From assembly GCF_000002075.1 (NCBI RefSeq), contig NW_004797369.1, forward strand, positions 1,529,027-1,593,026: a stretch of 64,000 bases of DNA, read 5' to 3'. This DNA is from Aplysia californica (lineage: Eukaryota; Mollusca; Gastropoda; Aplysiida; Aplysiidae). The notes under the pieces were generated by a model that worked only from the letters and a program-made list of their open reading frames with translations, had not been told where the DNA came from and made no database searches. Within the stretch, counting starts at the first letter, position 1. Every line of letters begins with the position of its first letter. Of this stretch, positions 1 to 10,485 are shown piece after piece. The translations under genes were made by a program, and so were the position numbers.

Positions 1-249
1 GCGCCATCTGAAGCAAAGAGCATACTTCCTGCGGACACTTTTTTGGCTGAGTGGCCCATCTTGTTATTCACTATCTTTGTTGTCAGTCGAGCTTCACATA
101 CTTCAACACTGATAGTCAGCTCCCTGGAAATCAAGCTACCTCACACACCCGTCCTTTTTTTTTTTTTTAAGAAACTGACTGCGTCAACCAAAGCAATCCA
201 TTTCCACTGACTTTGCCACAAACTAAAAAGATTTTTTTTGTAAAGGAAA
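1..249. other. unassigned sequence at window edge
   Basis: No gene or repeat is recognised with confidence. The minus strand is open from about 132 to 1 in one frame, but no family match is apparent. The last VPS72 exon, which should encode a motif like PYA..QAFK.IREAY, was looked for here and not found. Confidence 0.3.
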
Positions 250-455
250 GCATTTTATGCCTCCATCAACACAATTTAGATCATTAATGATGTTTAGGAA
301 GTGGGCAAGGCCAACCCAGAGAGGGATACGATGTCCCAGCAGAGAGACCGAGTTACTCAATAAAAAGTCTCCTTACTCGGGAATTGAATTCCAGTTTCCA
401 GCATGCAACAGTGAAGTGCCTATCCAACTACACAACAGACAACAGATATTTTTCT
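250..455 (-). repeat. tRNA-derived SINE, family A, copy 1
   Basis: Read on the minus strand this copy carries a tRNA-like head ending in a B-box-like GAATTC..TTCC stretch. A body ending in a 'CTCTGGGTTGGCC'-type stretch follows. It aligns by eye with better copies at 1975-2190, 4065-4250 and 33597-33790. It is diverged, with no clear target-site duplication. It lies downstream of VPS72 exon 7. Confidence 0.5.
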
Positions 456-465
456 TTCTTTTTTT

Positions 466-625
466 TAGTAAGCGTTTTACGGCACTTGCAATACATTACA
501 TCATATCAGTGCCAAAGATTAGAGGTATTACAAGAGAGTAACTAACACAAAAATGGAGGAGGATAAGAACGATAGATATTTCATGGAAAGGAAAGAGCAA
601 ACCACACCAGAGCACCCACCAATCA
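466..625 (-). repeat. SINE-R short subfamily copy
   Basis: This is a minus-oriented copy of the about 165-bp repeat whose 3' end reads (on +) GTTTTACGGCACTTGC. The body has the family sequence with 'AAGATTAGAGGT' and ends at 'AGAGCACCCACC'. The 3' stem is GGCACT paired with AGTGCC. Other copies are at 1583, 31305, 38479 and 42697. Confidence 0.6.
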
Positions 626-1057
626 CATCAAAGACAACGGTCTAAAAGAATAGAGGCACCAATGACTGCACGGTACAAGCAGTTTCAGTCTCAAAGAGCA
701 TCTTCCACAACACACAAACAAAATCTGAGATGTCATCGTTACAGGCATTGATAAAAACTTGTCATTTCATTTCTAAAATATAAATCCTCTTAGAAAAAAT
801 TTTGTTCTAGCTCTTTGTCTACCAGATACATCCCTCCCTAAATAAAATATTAAATGCCAAAGACATCACTACCAAAAATGTGGATGATTTTTGTTTTAGT
901 ATCTCAAATAGAGACCTGAACTATCTCATAGCGTTCTATCTTTGGTATCTTTGACTTGGGAAATACCAACAACTTTGAAAAAAGAGATCACATCAAGAGA
1001 ACAAGTCACTTGTCACTTAATGCTGGGGAAAAGCAAGACAAACAGAGAGGAACGATT
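626..1057. other. unassigned intergenic or 3'-flanking sequence
   Basis: AT-rich sequence with no recognisable exon or repeat on either strand. Confidence 0.3.
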
Positions 1058-1464
1058 TTTTTTTTAAATAGTAGAGGGTTTTACGGCGCTCGCAACTGCA
1101 TAAGGTCATATGAGCGCCAAGGGGTGGGTGTCAAAAGAGAAGTCTTTACAGGGAATCGGACTTAGACTGCTCACCTCTCTAGCTTCAACAGCACAAGGTC
1201 TGCTTCGACCATCAAGGCACTCCGGAAATAGCAGGTCACAAGAGAGTGACAAACATACAAAAGAAATAGAGGAAAATGACAATAGTAAGGATCAGGAAAG
1301 AAAAAGCAGCAGTTCCCTGTTGTAGATCAGGCATAGTTAAGAGCGTGACATGAGTCAGCCCATTTACAATTCTACTATGCTTGAACGAGAAATGTCCTCC
1401 CTTTGGGAATGGCCTAAAGACACTTCAGTCAGTGGCACTGCCCCAGGGGGTGAGAGAAACGATT
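1045..1464 (-). repeat. SINE-R long copy with target-site duplication
   Basis: This is a full-length copy of an about 390-bp SINE in minus orientation. The A-rich tail appears as the T-run at 1056-1064. The 3' hairpin GGCGCTC...GAGCGCC is at 1085-1118, and the 5' head ends near 1451. The flanking 13-bp sequences GAGAGGAACGATT (1045-1057) and GAGAGAAACGATT (1452-1464) differ at one base, as expected for a target-site duplication. Confidence 0.8.
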
Positions 1465-1571
1465 GAGGGGAAAGAAGAGACGTTGGACCTATCAGTGGCA
1501 TCCTTCAACTACCTATGTTAACAGAGAGGACAAGTCACGCGAACAAAGTAGACCTGTTTCAAGGCTCATCA

Positions 1572-1772
1572 CTTACCTGAGTTTAGTTTTAGTAGAGGTT
1601 TTACGGCACTCGCAACCGCATAAGGTCATATGAGCGCCAGAAGATTAGAGGTGTTACACGAGAGTAACAAGCATAAAAAAGAAGAAGTGGAGATAAGGAC
1701 GATAGAAGTTTGATAGGAAAGAAGGAGCAAACCACCCCAGAGCACCCGCAAACCATCCATTCTCACCTGAGT
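1572..1772 (-). repeat. SINE-R short copy inserted at the VPS72 exon 7 splice donor
   Basis: The SINE body occupies 1583-1761 in the same orientation as VPS72. On the minus strand it is flanked by ACTCAGGTGAG (1772-1762) and ACTCAGGTAAG (1582-1572), an 11-bp target-site duplication with one difference. The duplicated sequence is the exon 7 donor itself (CAG|GTGAG and CAG|GTAAG). The insertion therefore left a donor on each side of the SINE. Use of the distal donor would add 190 nt and a stop codon near 1626. Confidence 0.8.
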
Positions 1773-1842
1773 GATCGGGTCGAAGTACTTTGCTGGCAGT
1801 TTGGTCACAGCACACATAGTCTTGGAGGGCGGCTTGCATTTT
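1767..1842 (-). CDS. VPS72: VPS72 exon 7 (YL1_C domain, middle part)
   Basis: The acceptor is TTCACAG|A and the donor is CAG|GTGAGA, with incoming phase 2 and outgoing phase 0. It encodes KCKPPSKTMCAVTKLPAKYF followed by DPITQ, which aligns with the YL1_C core (PPKVP..VCPVTHRPALYRDPVTD in vertebrates). A SINE starts six bases beyond the donor. Confidence 0.9.
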
Positions 1843-3639
1843 CTGTGAATAGATTGTAAATGCTCTTAGCTCTGTCGATACCAAGCAGTGCTATGATGCA
1901 GATGATCCTGGTTTGATCTCCATAGTGGCATTTTTTAACTTAAATCAGATGTTGAGTTTTTAAGAGTGTTTTATGAACCCCACAGAACAGTTAAGACCAC
2001 TTAGGAGGCAGGCTTCTGACCCTGCCTGTCGAGGCCAACCCAGACTGAGAGGGATACAATATCCCAGCAGGAAGACAGAGATACTGGGCATTCGATAAAA
2101 ATTTTCTCCCCACTCTGGAATCAAACTCAGGCCTTCTGCATGCAACAGCAAAGCGCCTAACCACTACACAACCGATGTCAGTAGAGATGGACATTACATA
2201 CGGAGGCTCCGTCCCTAAAATAACTGCACAGTACTGAAAGAGGTAATAAGCAAAGTTGCAATTTATGAAAAATCAATACTGAATGATGAAAATTTTTGTG
2301 AAGAATACAACAATAACAAAACTGAGCCTCTATCAAATATATTCATAAAACTAGCATTCACAGGACTGTAAACAATATGAAAAATGAACATCAAGTACAA
2401 GTTCAGGATCAAATATGGCTACACAAAATCACCTAAACCCATGTAATTCCGAAAACGTTCAGAATATGATACTTTTTTCTTTTTATTCCCTCCCCCACCC
2501 CAGTGTCCAAACGCCTTCACTAGGTTAAAAACATGGCCAACAATGTTAGAAGTTTTATTTCAATAAGTTTTAAAGTTACGATCAAAAGGATAGTAGATGA
2601 TGACGCAAGTGAGGGGTACTGTCCACGTCACTTGTAGCCAAGTCGGTTGTAAAGATCTTCGGACGTAGCGATCTTTTTCCGTGGAACAGGCACCGATGTA
2701 ACACAAACTCAATAAAATTGAAACGGTTGTACCGAATTTACTACATCCATCGCGACAGCTGTAGGGATGTGTATTCTTATCCCCGGCCCAAATAGTTTAT
2801 AGTAAAAATATAACTGTTTTAATAAAGTTTTCTGCATGTAATTTTGACCTAGCACTGATGAACCCGATGATGTTTTGTAAAGTAAAGCACATTCACACAA
2901 TAGTACGAGGTATCAGACACTTAGCCAACAATCTCCCTCATGATACTATTGATAACCTTACATGATAAGCGCCGAAGCGAACACGAAACTGCCTCTCTCT
3001 CACTTCGCCTAACGCAGTATCTATCCACAGACCTCTCCGATGGAGATGGACCAATCAAAAGGCTTCTTGCCTCTAGACCAAGTAAACAAAATGTTGGGGG
3101 TTACAGGCCCCCTGTTTTAGTTTTAAAGCATTATTTGATATTTTGCAGTTAAGTTTGAAATTTTCTTGAAAATAATTATTGCTTTGCGACATTTTTAGTG
3201 GCTATATCTGTGATCTGCAGCAAATAACACGCAGTTTGACCCCCCCCTAAAGCAGTACATCTGTGTGCGGGAGTACGTCTCCGAATAGTTCCTGGGTGCT
3301 CGCCGGAGACGTCCCCGAATATCTTCCGCCTCGCCAAGCGCCATGAGGGACAACTACAAGTGAGACTGAGTACTGGGATTATTTCCCTTGAATTTTTCTT
3401 CCAACGGCTTTTGCGAACTTCGGACGTTGCGATCTTTTTTCTGACCCCCTAACGACATCGCTACAAGCGTAGTCGACTGTAGATAGAACAATCTCTCACC
3501 ACTAACATAGACAGAACTTACTCTTGCGAGAAAACTTCTTTGAAGGTCGTTTCATCCGTGAAGGTGATGAACGTCCTCTCACACTTCTCATCCACCGTCA
3601 AGTCGGGCTTCTTCGTCTCTGCCACACTTAATAATAATG

Positions 3640-3674
<35 letters not shown>

Positions 3675-6600
3675 AATAGCATTTGTATAGCGCATATCCC
3701 CGCTCAACAGCAGGCTCTATGCACTTTACACTATATTATTACCCCAGCAGACCATAGAACACTCCGACACATTCTCAGCTTCCCGGGAAGCATACAGTGC
3801 AAGCAGCTGATTAAGCGCTCAAACACTAACAAACTGACAAGATCTTTCGCTGTCTATATACACTTCAAAATATTAAAAGGGAAAATTTATTATAAGACAC
3901 ATTGTGGAACATTCTGTAACTTTTAGACAATAAGGTCAATCAACATTACTAAAACTAGTAAAACTGAAACTTTGCGGTCCTCTCTTTCATTTTCAAAGCC
4001 CCTTATCTTCGTGCGCTTTTTTTTTGGGGGGGGGGGGGGGGGGGGGGAAGCATTTACACAATTTTAGATGGGTTAGTTGGTTGGCTTCAAGCCTGCCTTT
4101 CAGGCCCAACCCAGACTGAGTGGGAAACAACATGTCAGCAGAAAAACAGAGATACTCCACAAAAAAATTCCCCGAACATGAATCGAACTTGGATCTTCTG
4201 TATGCTACGGCAAAGCCAGTAACTGTACAGCACAGACACCAGTCCATTACCATAACCAAATAAGAAAAAGGCTAAATACTTTTCCATTCATACAGAGTGA
4301 CCTCTACAAGATTCATTCCGAAGCAAACATTGAAACTTCACAACTCATGTAAAATATGTTTAAGCATTCAAAATATACCGAACCATGTCTTTGTTGGGAA
4401 ATAGATTAAGATAACTTATCCCCTTTCTGAAGTACTGCAAGAAATGTGGCTTTTGTCCTGAGCTAGGTGCTTCGATTGAATCTGTAAGAATGCTCTGAAT
4501 TTTCCTTCCCAAGAGTGAACCTTTTTCTTATATGTTCCAATTTTCTAGTCAACGTTTTCTTTACTGCAAAAATAAAACTTCCCACTGTTAACAGTTCTTT
4601 TTCTTAAAAACAAAACGGGGGGGGAAATTTCCTTTTAAAAAGCTCAACTCACTCCTCAGAGTCAACGTCCACGTCCGGTTCATACGGCAACTCATCAATC
4701 AGAGGCATCGTCAGGGAGTGGTATCTGATAATGGGACCCTGGTATGCCTGCTTCACAACACGGGCCCGCTTCTTCTCCAGTTCAAGCTTCTGATAGTTCT
4801 CTAGAAGTGAGATAAACATATATTTTACGACTGAAGCACACAATTCTGGGCAGCAAAAATGTAGGTACTTATTTCATGAGGTAAATCAATTATGTCTGAT
4901 GTTCCATCCATCTGTTCAAATGAAAATTTTATCATAGTATCCAAAAATCGTGCATTTGTAGCTTTTCCTCTTGCACACACAGTAACAGAATGCTGGATAA
5001 CATGAAGCAAAAGGAAAGACATAACTTGAAAAATCCACAGAAATTCCAAGTAAAAGCTCACATAATGCTAAGAAGAATAAAGAATTCTTCTACAATCCAA
5101 AATATATATATACAGCCGGGCACGATAACCCAAATATGTCAGATATTGACAAATGAGTTTGACAAATCCATAATTTAAGTTAACCAATAAAGAAAAAAAT
5201 GTCAATATCAATCAGGGCATGGCAATTGTACAAACTATCCGCAACCTCGTGTGCGTGTGCGTGTGCGTGTGCGTGTGTGTGTGTGCACGCATGCACGCTT
5301 GTGAATATTGCTTGTACATGCATTCATGTGAAGCGCCTAGAGCTGTGTTCACATGGGAGTGGGCGCTATAGATATGATCTACATTATTGTTATTATTATC
5401 ATGTCCACATGACATAACTACAACTTAACAAATTCCCACCAGAACTGTGGCCATACCTAAGCTTTTCATGTTCTGAATCTCTGTAACTTTTGCCTCTTCC
5501 AGGAGCTCCTCTTGCGTCATGCGCCGGATACTGGCCACATTCTTCTTGGCTGCCATGTCTTTCAGCATCTTGTCCTTCTGAAGGTCCAGTTTTTGTCGGG
5601 ATAGAGCTGCTTCAGACTTCAAGGCAGTCGAGCGACGCACAGATTTTCTCTCTGCAGTTGAAAAAAATAATGCAAGAAATAACTACATGGATTTTTTTTA
5701 CATAACTGCAAATGCAGAGACACAGTAACAACCAGATGAAATAGAATATTGAAAGTGGAATGCAGAATGTAGTGTACTTTCTACTTAATTGGAAAAATAT
5801 TGAAAAAAAAAACAACCCACAAAAAACCCTCTCTAGCTTTATTATTCACTTTTTTAGTTATAAACCTTCCTGGAATCTTTATAAGGAATGATGCTAAGCT
5901 AACAAACATAGAAAACGATGTGAAATACAAAAAGATCTTCATATGTTTCAAATTTAGTCACCAGTTGAACGATTCACTAATTTGAATAGGCATTGTCTGT
6001 GTGGGGAGCACACTCCCTGTTGCCTTCTTTTCTATACTCGTTTTATTGGCACTTGTCTGCATTTGCATCAGGACAAGCCCAGTTAACCACATTTTTACTT
6101 CATTTTTTTAAAGCAAAATTTTTTTTTTAATCTCCACAAGTAACCATGTTTTTCTTTCGCGCTTTGAGTAAGAGTTTTCCAAAATCTCCAAAAGTTAATC
6201 CTATTTTTTTAAATTTTTTTTTAGTACGAATTTTCCAGAATCTCCAGAAGTTGTCACAAATATCGTGGATTCAAAGTAAGGGTTGAGACACATTCACAAA
6301 GTACATATAAACAAAAGGATCTAGCAAACCTGGAGAAACATAAATCTGTACAGTGGAAGGAACTTCTTTGGGCTTTTCCTTCTTTGCCTTCTTTACAGGA
6401 GGCTTCTTCTCTGGTGCTTTGTCTCCTTTAGGATCCTTCATCCAACAACAAAAATGCACAAATGGTCACAAAAATAGGAGATGTTAAACATATATATAAA
6501 CAAAATTCTGTTGGCACAAACATCTCCATCACATTTTAGAAATAACCACACATTATTTAGACCTTAAAATGTACACAAAAGTAGCTCTCAGTATTCTTAA

Positions 6601-9600
6601 GAACACAGCCAGATGGTCATGATTTTGAATTTAAGAGTTTATCATATAGTAGGCTTGTATCACTTTCTACAAAAGACTCCAGAATTGAGCAAATGGTTTC
6701 CTATTTTTAAAAAAAAATTTTTTTTTTTAAATGTAAGCATCCCTTGTTCAGTACTGGTTCAAAAGGCACTGATAAAAGCAAACGGCATTCCCCAAAGCCT
6801 ACCTGACTTATTGCAGTCTATGTATAAAATACTCCAGAATTGAGCCACTGAGCTCCTCAAAATTACAAAGTCATATCTGCTCAGTATCTAGTTTTGGGGA
6901 ATTTGATGTCAAATTTTAAAAGTTTCAAATCATGTCAAGCTTTTTGGAATACAATTCTTGGAATACCTCGATAACGACTCGCAATATTCTTACGATTTTG
7001 ACTGAGCAGACAGAGCATTTGTTTTCTGACCTCACGGTATCAGTAACTCAAAACGTTTCCAATTCCACTTTTTGCAGGACAAGATAAGCACATTCAGACA
7101 AATCAGGGGTATTATTGGGTCTTTTTTCTTCTGTCATAAAAGGGGTTTGAACAAACCAAAACAGATCTGAAACCCGAGTTGTTGTTTTTCTTTTTTCACT
7201 AGTTATTCAGAAGAATTTTTATTCTCATTTTTTTAAACAAAGCTTTTGCCTAAATAGAGCTAAATGGTCCATCATAAACTATAAAGGAAAGAGACACATA
7301 CACACACACATCCATAGACCATACACATATTATTATAATGATTATAATAGCAACAAAAATAATAATAATAATATACATCTCAGAACCTGGTCAGTATAAG
7401 ACAGAAAAACCGGGTTCATAAGCAGATTTCAATGAGCACAATTTTGCCCCTACCAAATAGCTTCCCTTGTTCATTCTAAGATTGAATTATGATCTGTTGG
7501 CAATACTGACACCCAAGGAAAGATAGAGAGGTTTTCTTTCATTTAAAAAATCAAATATAATGTATGTGTTCACGCCTAAGTGGTCTGCGTTGTCTTGAGG
7601 AAGGTGAAAATCTGAGGTTTGAGAGGGAAGCTTTACAACCCATTATTGTCACAACGATTTTATTGCATGTTAAAACTATCAATCAACATCAGTCCCAATG
7701 CTTCTTACGTGGTGAGAAAGAATGTCCATGAATGGGCGATCTTTTATAAGACATTCCGACTCTGTGACTATGAGAGAGGAACAAGTGATTGGATCAATAG
7801 AAAACCCCTTCCACCGACTGACCTGCTCTGCTGAGCTCATATGCTTGCCTAAAAATAGTTTCTGTGAAAGTGAACATTTGGTGTGTAGATTTCATTGCAT
7901 ACGTATGTCGATGCTGGCTCCATGTAAGAATATGATTAAATAGAAGAAAGCATAACGAGAAAAACTGGTCTTGTTGAGGGGAAACAGGCAAAAACTACAG
8001 AATCATAAAGTGTAATATTTCTAAAATTTACCATGAACAGTATCCTTACTTCTTCTCTTTCCCAATAATAAGGACAATATATTTACTGATAAAGACATTT
8101 GCAACCAAAAGAGGTAATGCAGGTCCACTTGACAAGTAACAAAGGATGTACTTTAAAGACAACAACCAAAAAGTTAATTTTAAAAATATAATAGTAAACC
8201 TTGTAAGCTTTTGTAACGACTCCTTTTCTCTTCCTCTTTGGCTTGTCATCACCATCATCATCACTTTTGACCTCATCATTTTCATCTATGCTGAAGTCAG
8301 AGTCAATGACATCATCTGAGTCAGACTGTGAGGAATTATAGTCTCTGTCCTCCTCTTCCTGTTTTGTAAAGAGAAAGTACAAACAAAGGATTAGTATTCA
8401 AATATGAAAGCTTGCAACTGATGTGAAATTGTAAAACACAATGTGAAAATGTGAAGAAGCAGTTAACCAACTTTAAATAGAAACAACCAATCAGCAGTGG
8501 ATGTCTGGGGATACACACTTGCATTTTACAGACAAGCACAAAATACTCATAATACTGTCGAAATTGTCTGAGACAGCCACCCATTGTCTTGGAGAACAAT
8601 GGCCACCTTAGACATATCTATTATTAGATGGATGTCTTACATAGTGTCATTATAATGTAAAATACACGCAAGGGGGAAAACGGGAAATGACTGTTTGTAC
8701 AAATGACTGTCTTATAGGTGGCCAATTGAGCAGGTTCATTTTTTCATTATAGTAGAGGGTTTTACGGCGCTCGCAACTGCATAAGGTCATATGAGTGCCA
8801 AGGGGCGGGTGTCAACAGAGAAGTCTTTCCAGGGAATCAGACTTATTTTGCTCACCTCTCTAGCTTCAACAGCACAAGGTCTGCTTCGACTATCAAGGCA
8901 CCCCGGAAATAGCAGGTCACAAGAGAGTGACAAATATACAAAAGAAGTAGAGGAAAAAGGACAATAGTAAGGATTAGGAAAGAAAAAGCAGCAGTTCCCT
9001 GTTGTAGATCAGGCACAGTTATGAGCTTGACACGAGTCAGCCCATTTACAATTCTACTATGCATGAACGAGAAATGTCCCCCCTTTGGGAATGGCCTAAA
9101 GACACTTCAGTCAGTGGCACTGCCCCAGGGGATGAGCAGGTTCGATGGCATTTACTTTATAAAGTCTGTGGACCCATGACATGTTTGTGTGAGAAGAACA
9201 GGATGACAAACTGATCCTGACACAACAAATTAGATTTTCTCACATAGAGCTATACTGCAAAGTGATTGAGAGCAAAACTTGTAGAGCTGCGAAGTACCAT
9301 GCCCACGCGAAATATGTCAAGCCGCACACACAAATTATTGTTGACTTGAACGGTCATGCAAGAGTCAGTATACAGAGCTTGTAAATACTTGTGAATCCAA
9401 CATAACTCAGACAGATAAAGATACACTCCCAAATACATGGATGTCTGTAACATACTAAGAAAAAGTTGTTGTTGTTTTTTATATTGTAAATCTTCCGGAA
9501 AGAACCCAACTTATGAATCACTATTGCGGTATGTTTTCCCCCTTAAAACGAAATTATATATTTTCTCAAGCTGTTCATAAAGATACAATTTATATAATAA

Positions 9601-9846
9601 CATACTATAGACAGTTCTGTATCTCATTATCCAAGGAAAACAAAAAATAAAAACATTTCTCTAGCAAAATATTAGAGAGGCACTGGTTTTCTTTTCATGG
9701 TCAAAGAATACAAATATAAACTGGAATTATACCTCATCGAAACCCCCATAAGTAGTCTTGTAAAACTCGTCCTCGTCCTCTGCCTCCAACAACTTTGACA
9801 TCTTGTTGCCAGCTGTGGCACGTTTTTCCCTCTGTGAGGCCAACAT
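1767..9846 (-). CDS. VPS72: Vacuolar protein sorting-associated protein 72 homolog (YL1), 3' end missing
   Basis: VPS72/YL1 is a nuclear subunit of the SRCAP and TIP60/p400 chromatin-remodelling complexes. It binds histone H2A.Z-H2B and supports H2A.Z deposition. Seven exons were assembled: 9846-9733, 8358-8200, 6435-6330, 5651-5457, 4800-4653, 3626-3522 and 1842-1767. They total 903 nt (301 codons) with matching phases. Exon 1 has KLLEAEDEDEFYKTTYGGF and exon 2 an acidic stretch followed by KRKRKGVVTKAYK. Exon 4 has MTQEELLEEAKVTE and exon 5 GPIIRYHSLTMPL. Exon 6 begins YL1_C with CERTFITFTDETTF, and exon 7 continues it with CAVTKLPAKYFDPITQ. Human YL1 has 364 residues. The final piece (PYA..QAFK type) is not seen and probably lies left of base 1. 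Identity is secure. The start ATG at 9846 matches the family's N-terminus. Two introns carry SINEs at splice junctions. Confidence 0.93.
1843..3521 (-). other. VPS72 intron 6
   Basis: It contains a family A SINE at 1975-2190. Two short direct repeats, CTTCGGACGT(A/T)GCGATCTTTTT, lie at about 2658 and 3418. The rest, including 2200-3500, shows no exon or named repeat. Confidence 0.6.
1975..2190 (-). repeat. tRNA-derived SINE, family A, copy 2 (best preserved)
   Basis: On the minus strand the head reads TTGTGTAGTGGTTAGGCGC (A-box-like), followed about 30 nt later by GAGTTTGATTCC (B-box-like). The usual tRNA intragenic promoter spacing is thus kept. The body ends in CAGTCTGGGTTGGCC. It is not a functional tRNA: there is no intact acceptor stem or anticodon arm that I can fold. 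Confidence 0.7.
3522..3626 (-). CDS. VPS72: VPS72 exon 6 (start of YL1_C domain)
   Basis: It encodes VDEKCERTFITFTDETTF and ends at CAA GA|GTAAGT. The acceptor chosen is TTATTAAG|TGTGG, because only this one restores the 1-nt start needed after exon 5 (GAG GA|GTGAGT). The nearby GGCAG|AG would break the frame. The acceptor's pyrimidine tract is the (ATT)n tail of the adjacent SINE-like repeat. Confidence 0.85.
3627..3862 (-). repeat. 5'-truncated SINE-B with (ATT)n tail abutting VPS72 exon 6
   Basis: In minus orientation it runs from about 3850 to the (ATT)n tail at 3675-3631. It contains GCGCTATACAAATGCTATTT. It matches the 3' part of the full copy at 23525-23873 and lacks the tRNA-like head. 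AAGTGT occurs on both flanks (3856-3851 and 3628-3623 on the minus strand), a possible short target-site duplication that spans the splice acceptor. Confidence 0.6.
4026..4048. repeat. T/G homopolymer tract
   Basis: An uninterrupted T-run followed by more than 20 G lies at 4018-4048 inside VPS72 intron 5. Similar G or C runs at 13266, 14106, 17761, 44069, 46611, 54270 and 63746 suggest a genome-wide tendency. Confidence 0.7.
4065..4250 (-). repeat. tRNA-derived SINE, family A, copy 3
   Basis: The minus strand reads a degenerate A box, then AAGTTCGATTC (B box), then the family body ending CAGTCTGGGTTGGGCC. It lies in VPS72 intron 5 and is more diverged than copy 2. Confidence 0.6.
4653..4800 (-). 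CDS. VPS72: VPS72 exon 5
   Basis: The acceptor is CACTTCTAG|AG and the donor GA|GTGAGT. It encodes NYQKLELEKKRARVVKQAYQ then GPIIRYHSLTMPL and an acidic end. It aligns with the human YL1 segment containing CPGPIITYHSVTVPL. Confidence 0.9.
5248..5402 (+). repeat. (TG)n microsatellite and SINE-B 3' tail fragment
   Basis: An alternating (TG/CG)n run at 5248-5284 is followed at about 5333-5402 by a plus-oriented fragment. It contains GGCGCTATAGATATGAT and an ATT-rich tail, as at the 3' end of the SINE-B copies. It lies in VPS72 intron 4. Confidence 0.5.
5457..5651 (-). CDS. VPS72: VPS72 exon 4
   Basis: It encodes RKSVRRST at its start (human RKSMRQST) and MTQEELLEEAKVTEIQNMKS at its end (human LTQEELLREAKITEELNLRS). 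Between these is a lysine-rich, probably helical stretch. The acceptor is AACTGCAG|AG and the donor TTAG|GTATGG. Confidence 0.92.
6330..6435 (-). CDS. VPS72: VPS72 exon 3 (basic linker)
   Basis: It encodes DPKGDKAPEKKPPVKKAKKE then KPKEV and a short tail ending IYVSP. This is the Lys/Pro-rich linker that follows TKAYK. Entry phase is 0 and exit phase 1, matching exons 2 and 4. The linker is poorly conserved, so support rests on phase and position. Confidence 0.82.
6436..8199 (-). other. VPS72 intron 2
   Basis: AT-rich sequence with short A/T runs and a small (AAT)n patch near 7356-7371. No repeat family or exon is recognised. Confidence 0.5.
8200..8358 (-). CDS. VPS72: VPS72 exon 2 (acidic H2A.Z-binding region and basic patch)
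   Basis: It encodes EEEDRDYNSSQSDSDDVIDS, DFSIDENDE, DDDGDD and the basic patch KPKRKRKGVVTKAYK. This parallels the human YL1 region from EDEVDSDFDID to TKAYK, which contacts H2A.Z-H2B. Both ends are phase 0. Confidence 0.93.
8728..9143 (-). repeat. SINE-R long copy with target-site duplication
   Basis: This is a full copy in VPS72 intron 1. GAGCAGGTTC occurs at 8728-8737 and again at 9134-9143. The tail side shows the T-run that represents poly(A) on the minus strand. The 3' stem is GGCGCTC paired with GAGTGCC, a G-T-tolerant pairing. Confidence 0.82.
9733..9846 (-). CDS. VPS72: VPS72 exon 1
   Basis: It starts with ATG at 9846 (MLASQREKRATAGNKMSKLL) and ends at GGFDE|GTATAA. It matches the conserved YL1 N-terminus (RKTAGNRLSGLLEAEEEDEFYQTTYGGF in human). 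A possible 5' UTR acceptor, TTGTTCACAG, lies 21 nt upstream of the ATG, so the promoter may be further right. Confidence 0.93.
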
Positions 9847-10321
9847 GGTTCTTGTTAACGTACACTGTGAACAAAGCAAAGCATTAGGGACATTATCAGT
9901 GTACAGCCGAATAGTCGATGAGAAAAGTTGTCAATTTAGATGGATGTCTTTGGCAGTGTCTTTATGTGGTGATTGACTTGAACGAGCGGTTGTTACAGCA
10001 AGTTTGATTAATAAAAAAGTATTGGATTTATGTTTAGGGAGTGTCTACGTACACAGTAACCGGGCAAGTATTCTCAGTCTACGTACACAGTAACCGGAAG
10101 GTCAACCCTCATTCTACACAGAAGTATCGTATTGTGCGACTCGCTGTGTTGTGTGTGCACTGTGCGAACTCAAACTCTGACATTCTCCAATAGTGTATTG
10201 TATTGTGTGAGGCCACGTTGTTTGACAATGGCCATTTCAGCGGCCTTTTTTTCTCTATCCAAGTTGATAGTCATAGACAACTTGTGTAGATCTAGATGCA
10301 CGACAACTCCATCTGACCCCA

Positions 10322-10351
10322 TGGTCAAGGTCAAGGTCAAAGATGACCTTC
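10322..10351 (+). promoter_or_regulatory. cluster of nuclear-receptor half-sites
   Basis: The sequence contains TCAAGGTCA twice in tandem, then AGGTCA-AAGA-TGACCT, an inverted pair with a 4-nt spacer. It lies about 480 bp upstream of the VPS72 ATG. TCAAGGTCA is the known monomer site of ERR/NR5A-type receptors. Function is inferred only. Confidence 0.3.
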
Positions 10352-10485
10352 AAAGCTTCAGGATTAAAATACATGCGTTGTCAGTAAGGCACCTTTTGGT
10401 TTCGTCTCAAATACAAATACTTTAGGTACTGCAGACTAAAAATTTATTAAAAACTCAGGCCTTTTTTTTTTGCAGTAAAGTTTGT

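Noticed and set aside
1-160. Possible last exon of VPS72 on the minus strand
   Set aside because: The open frame there (ELTISVEVCEARLTTKIVNN) does not match the YL1_C end.
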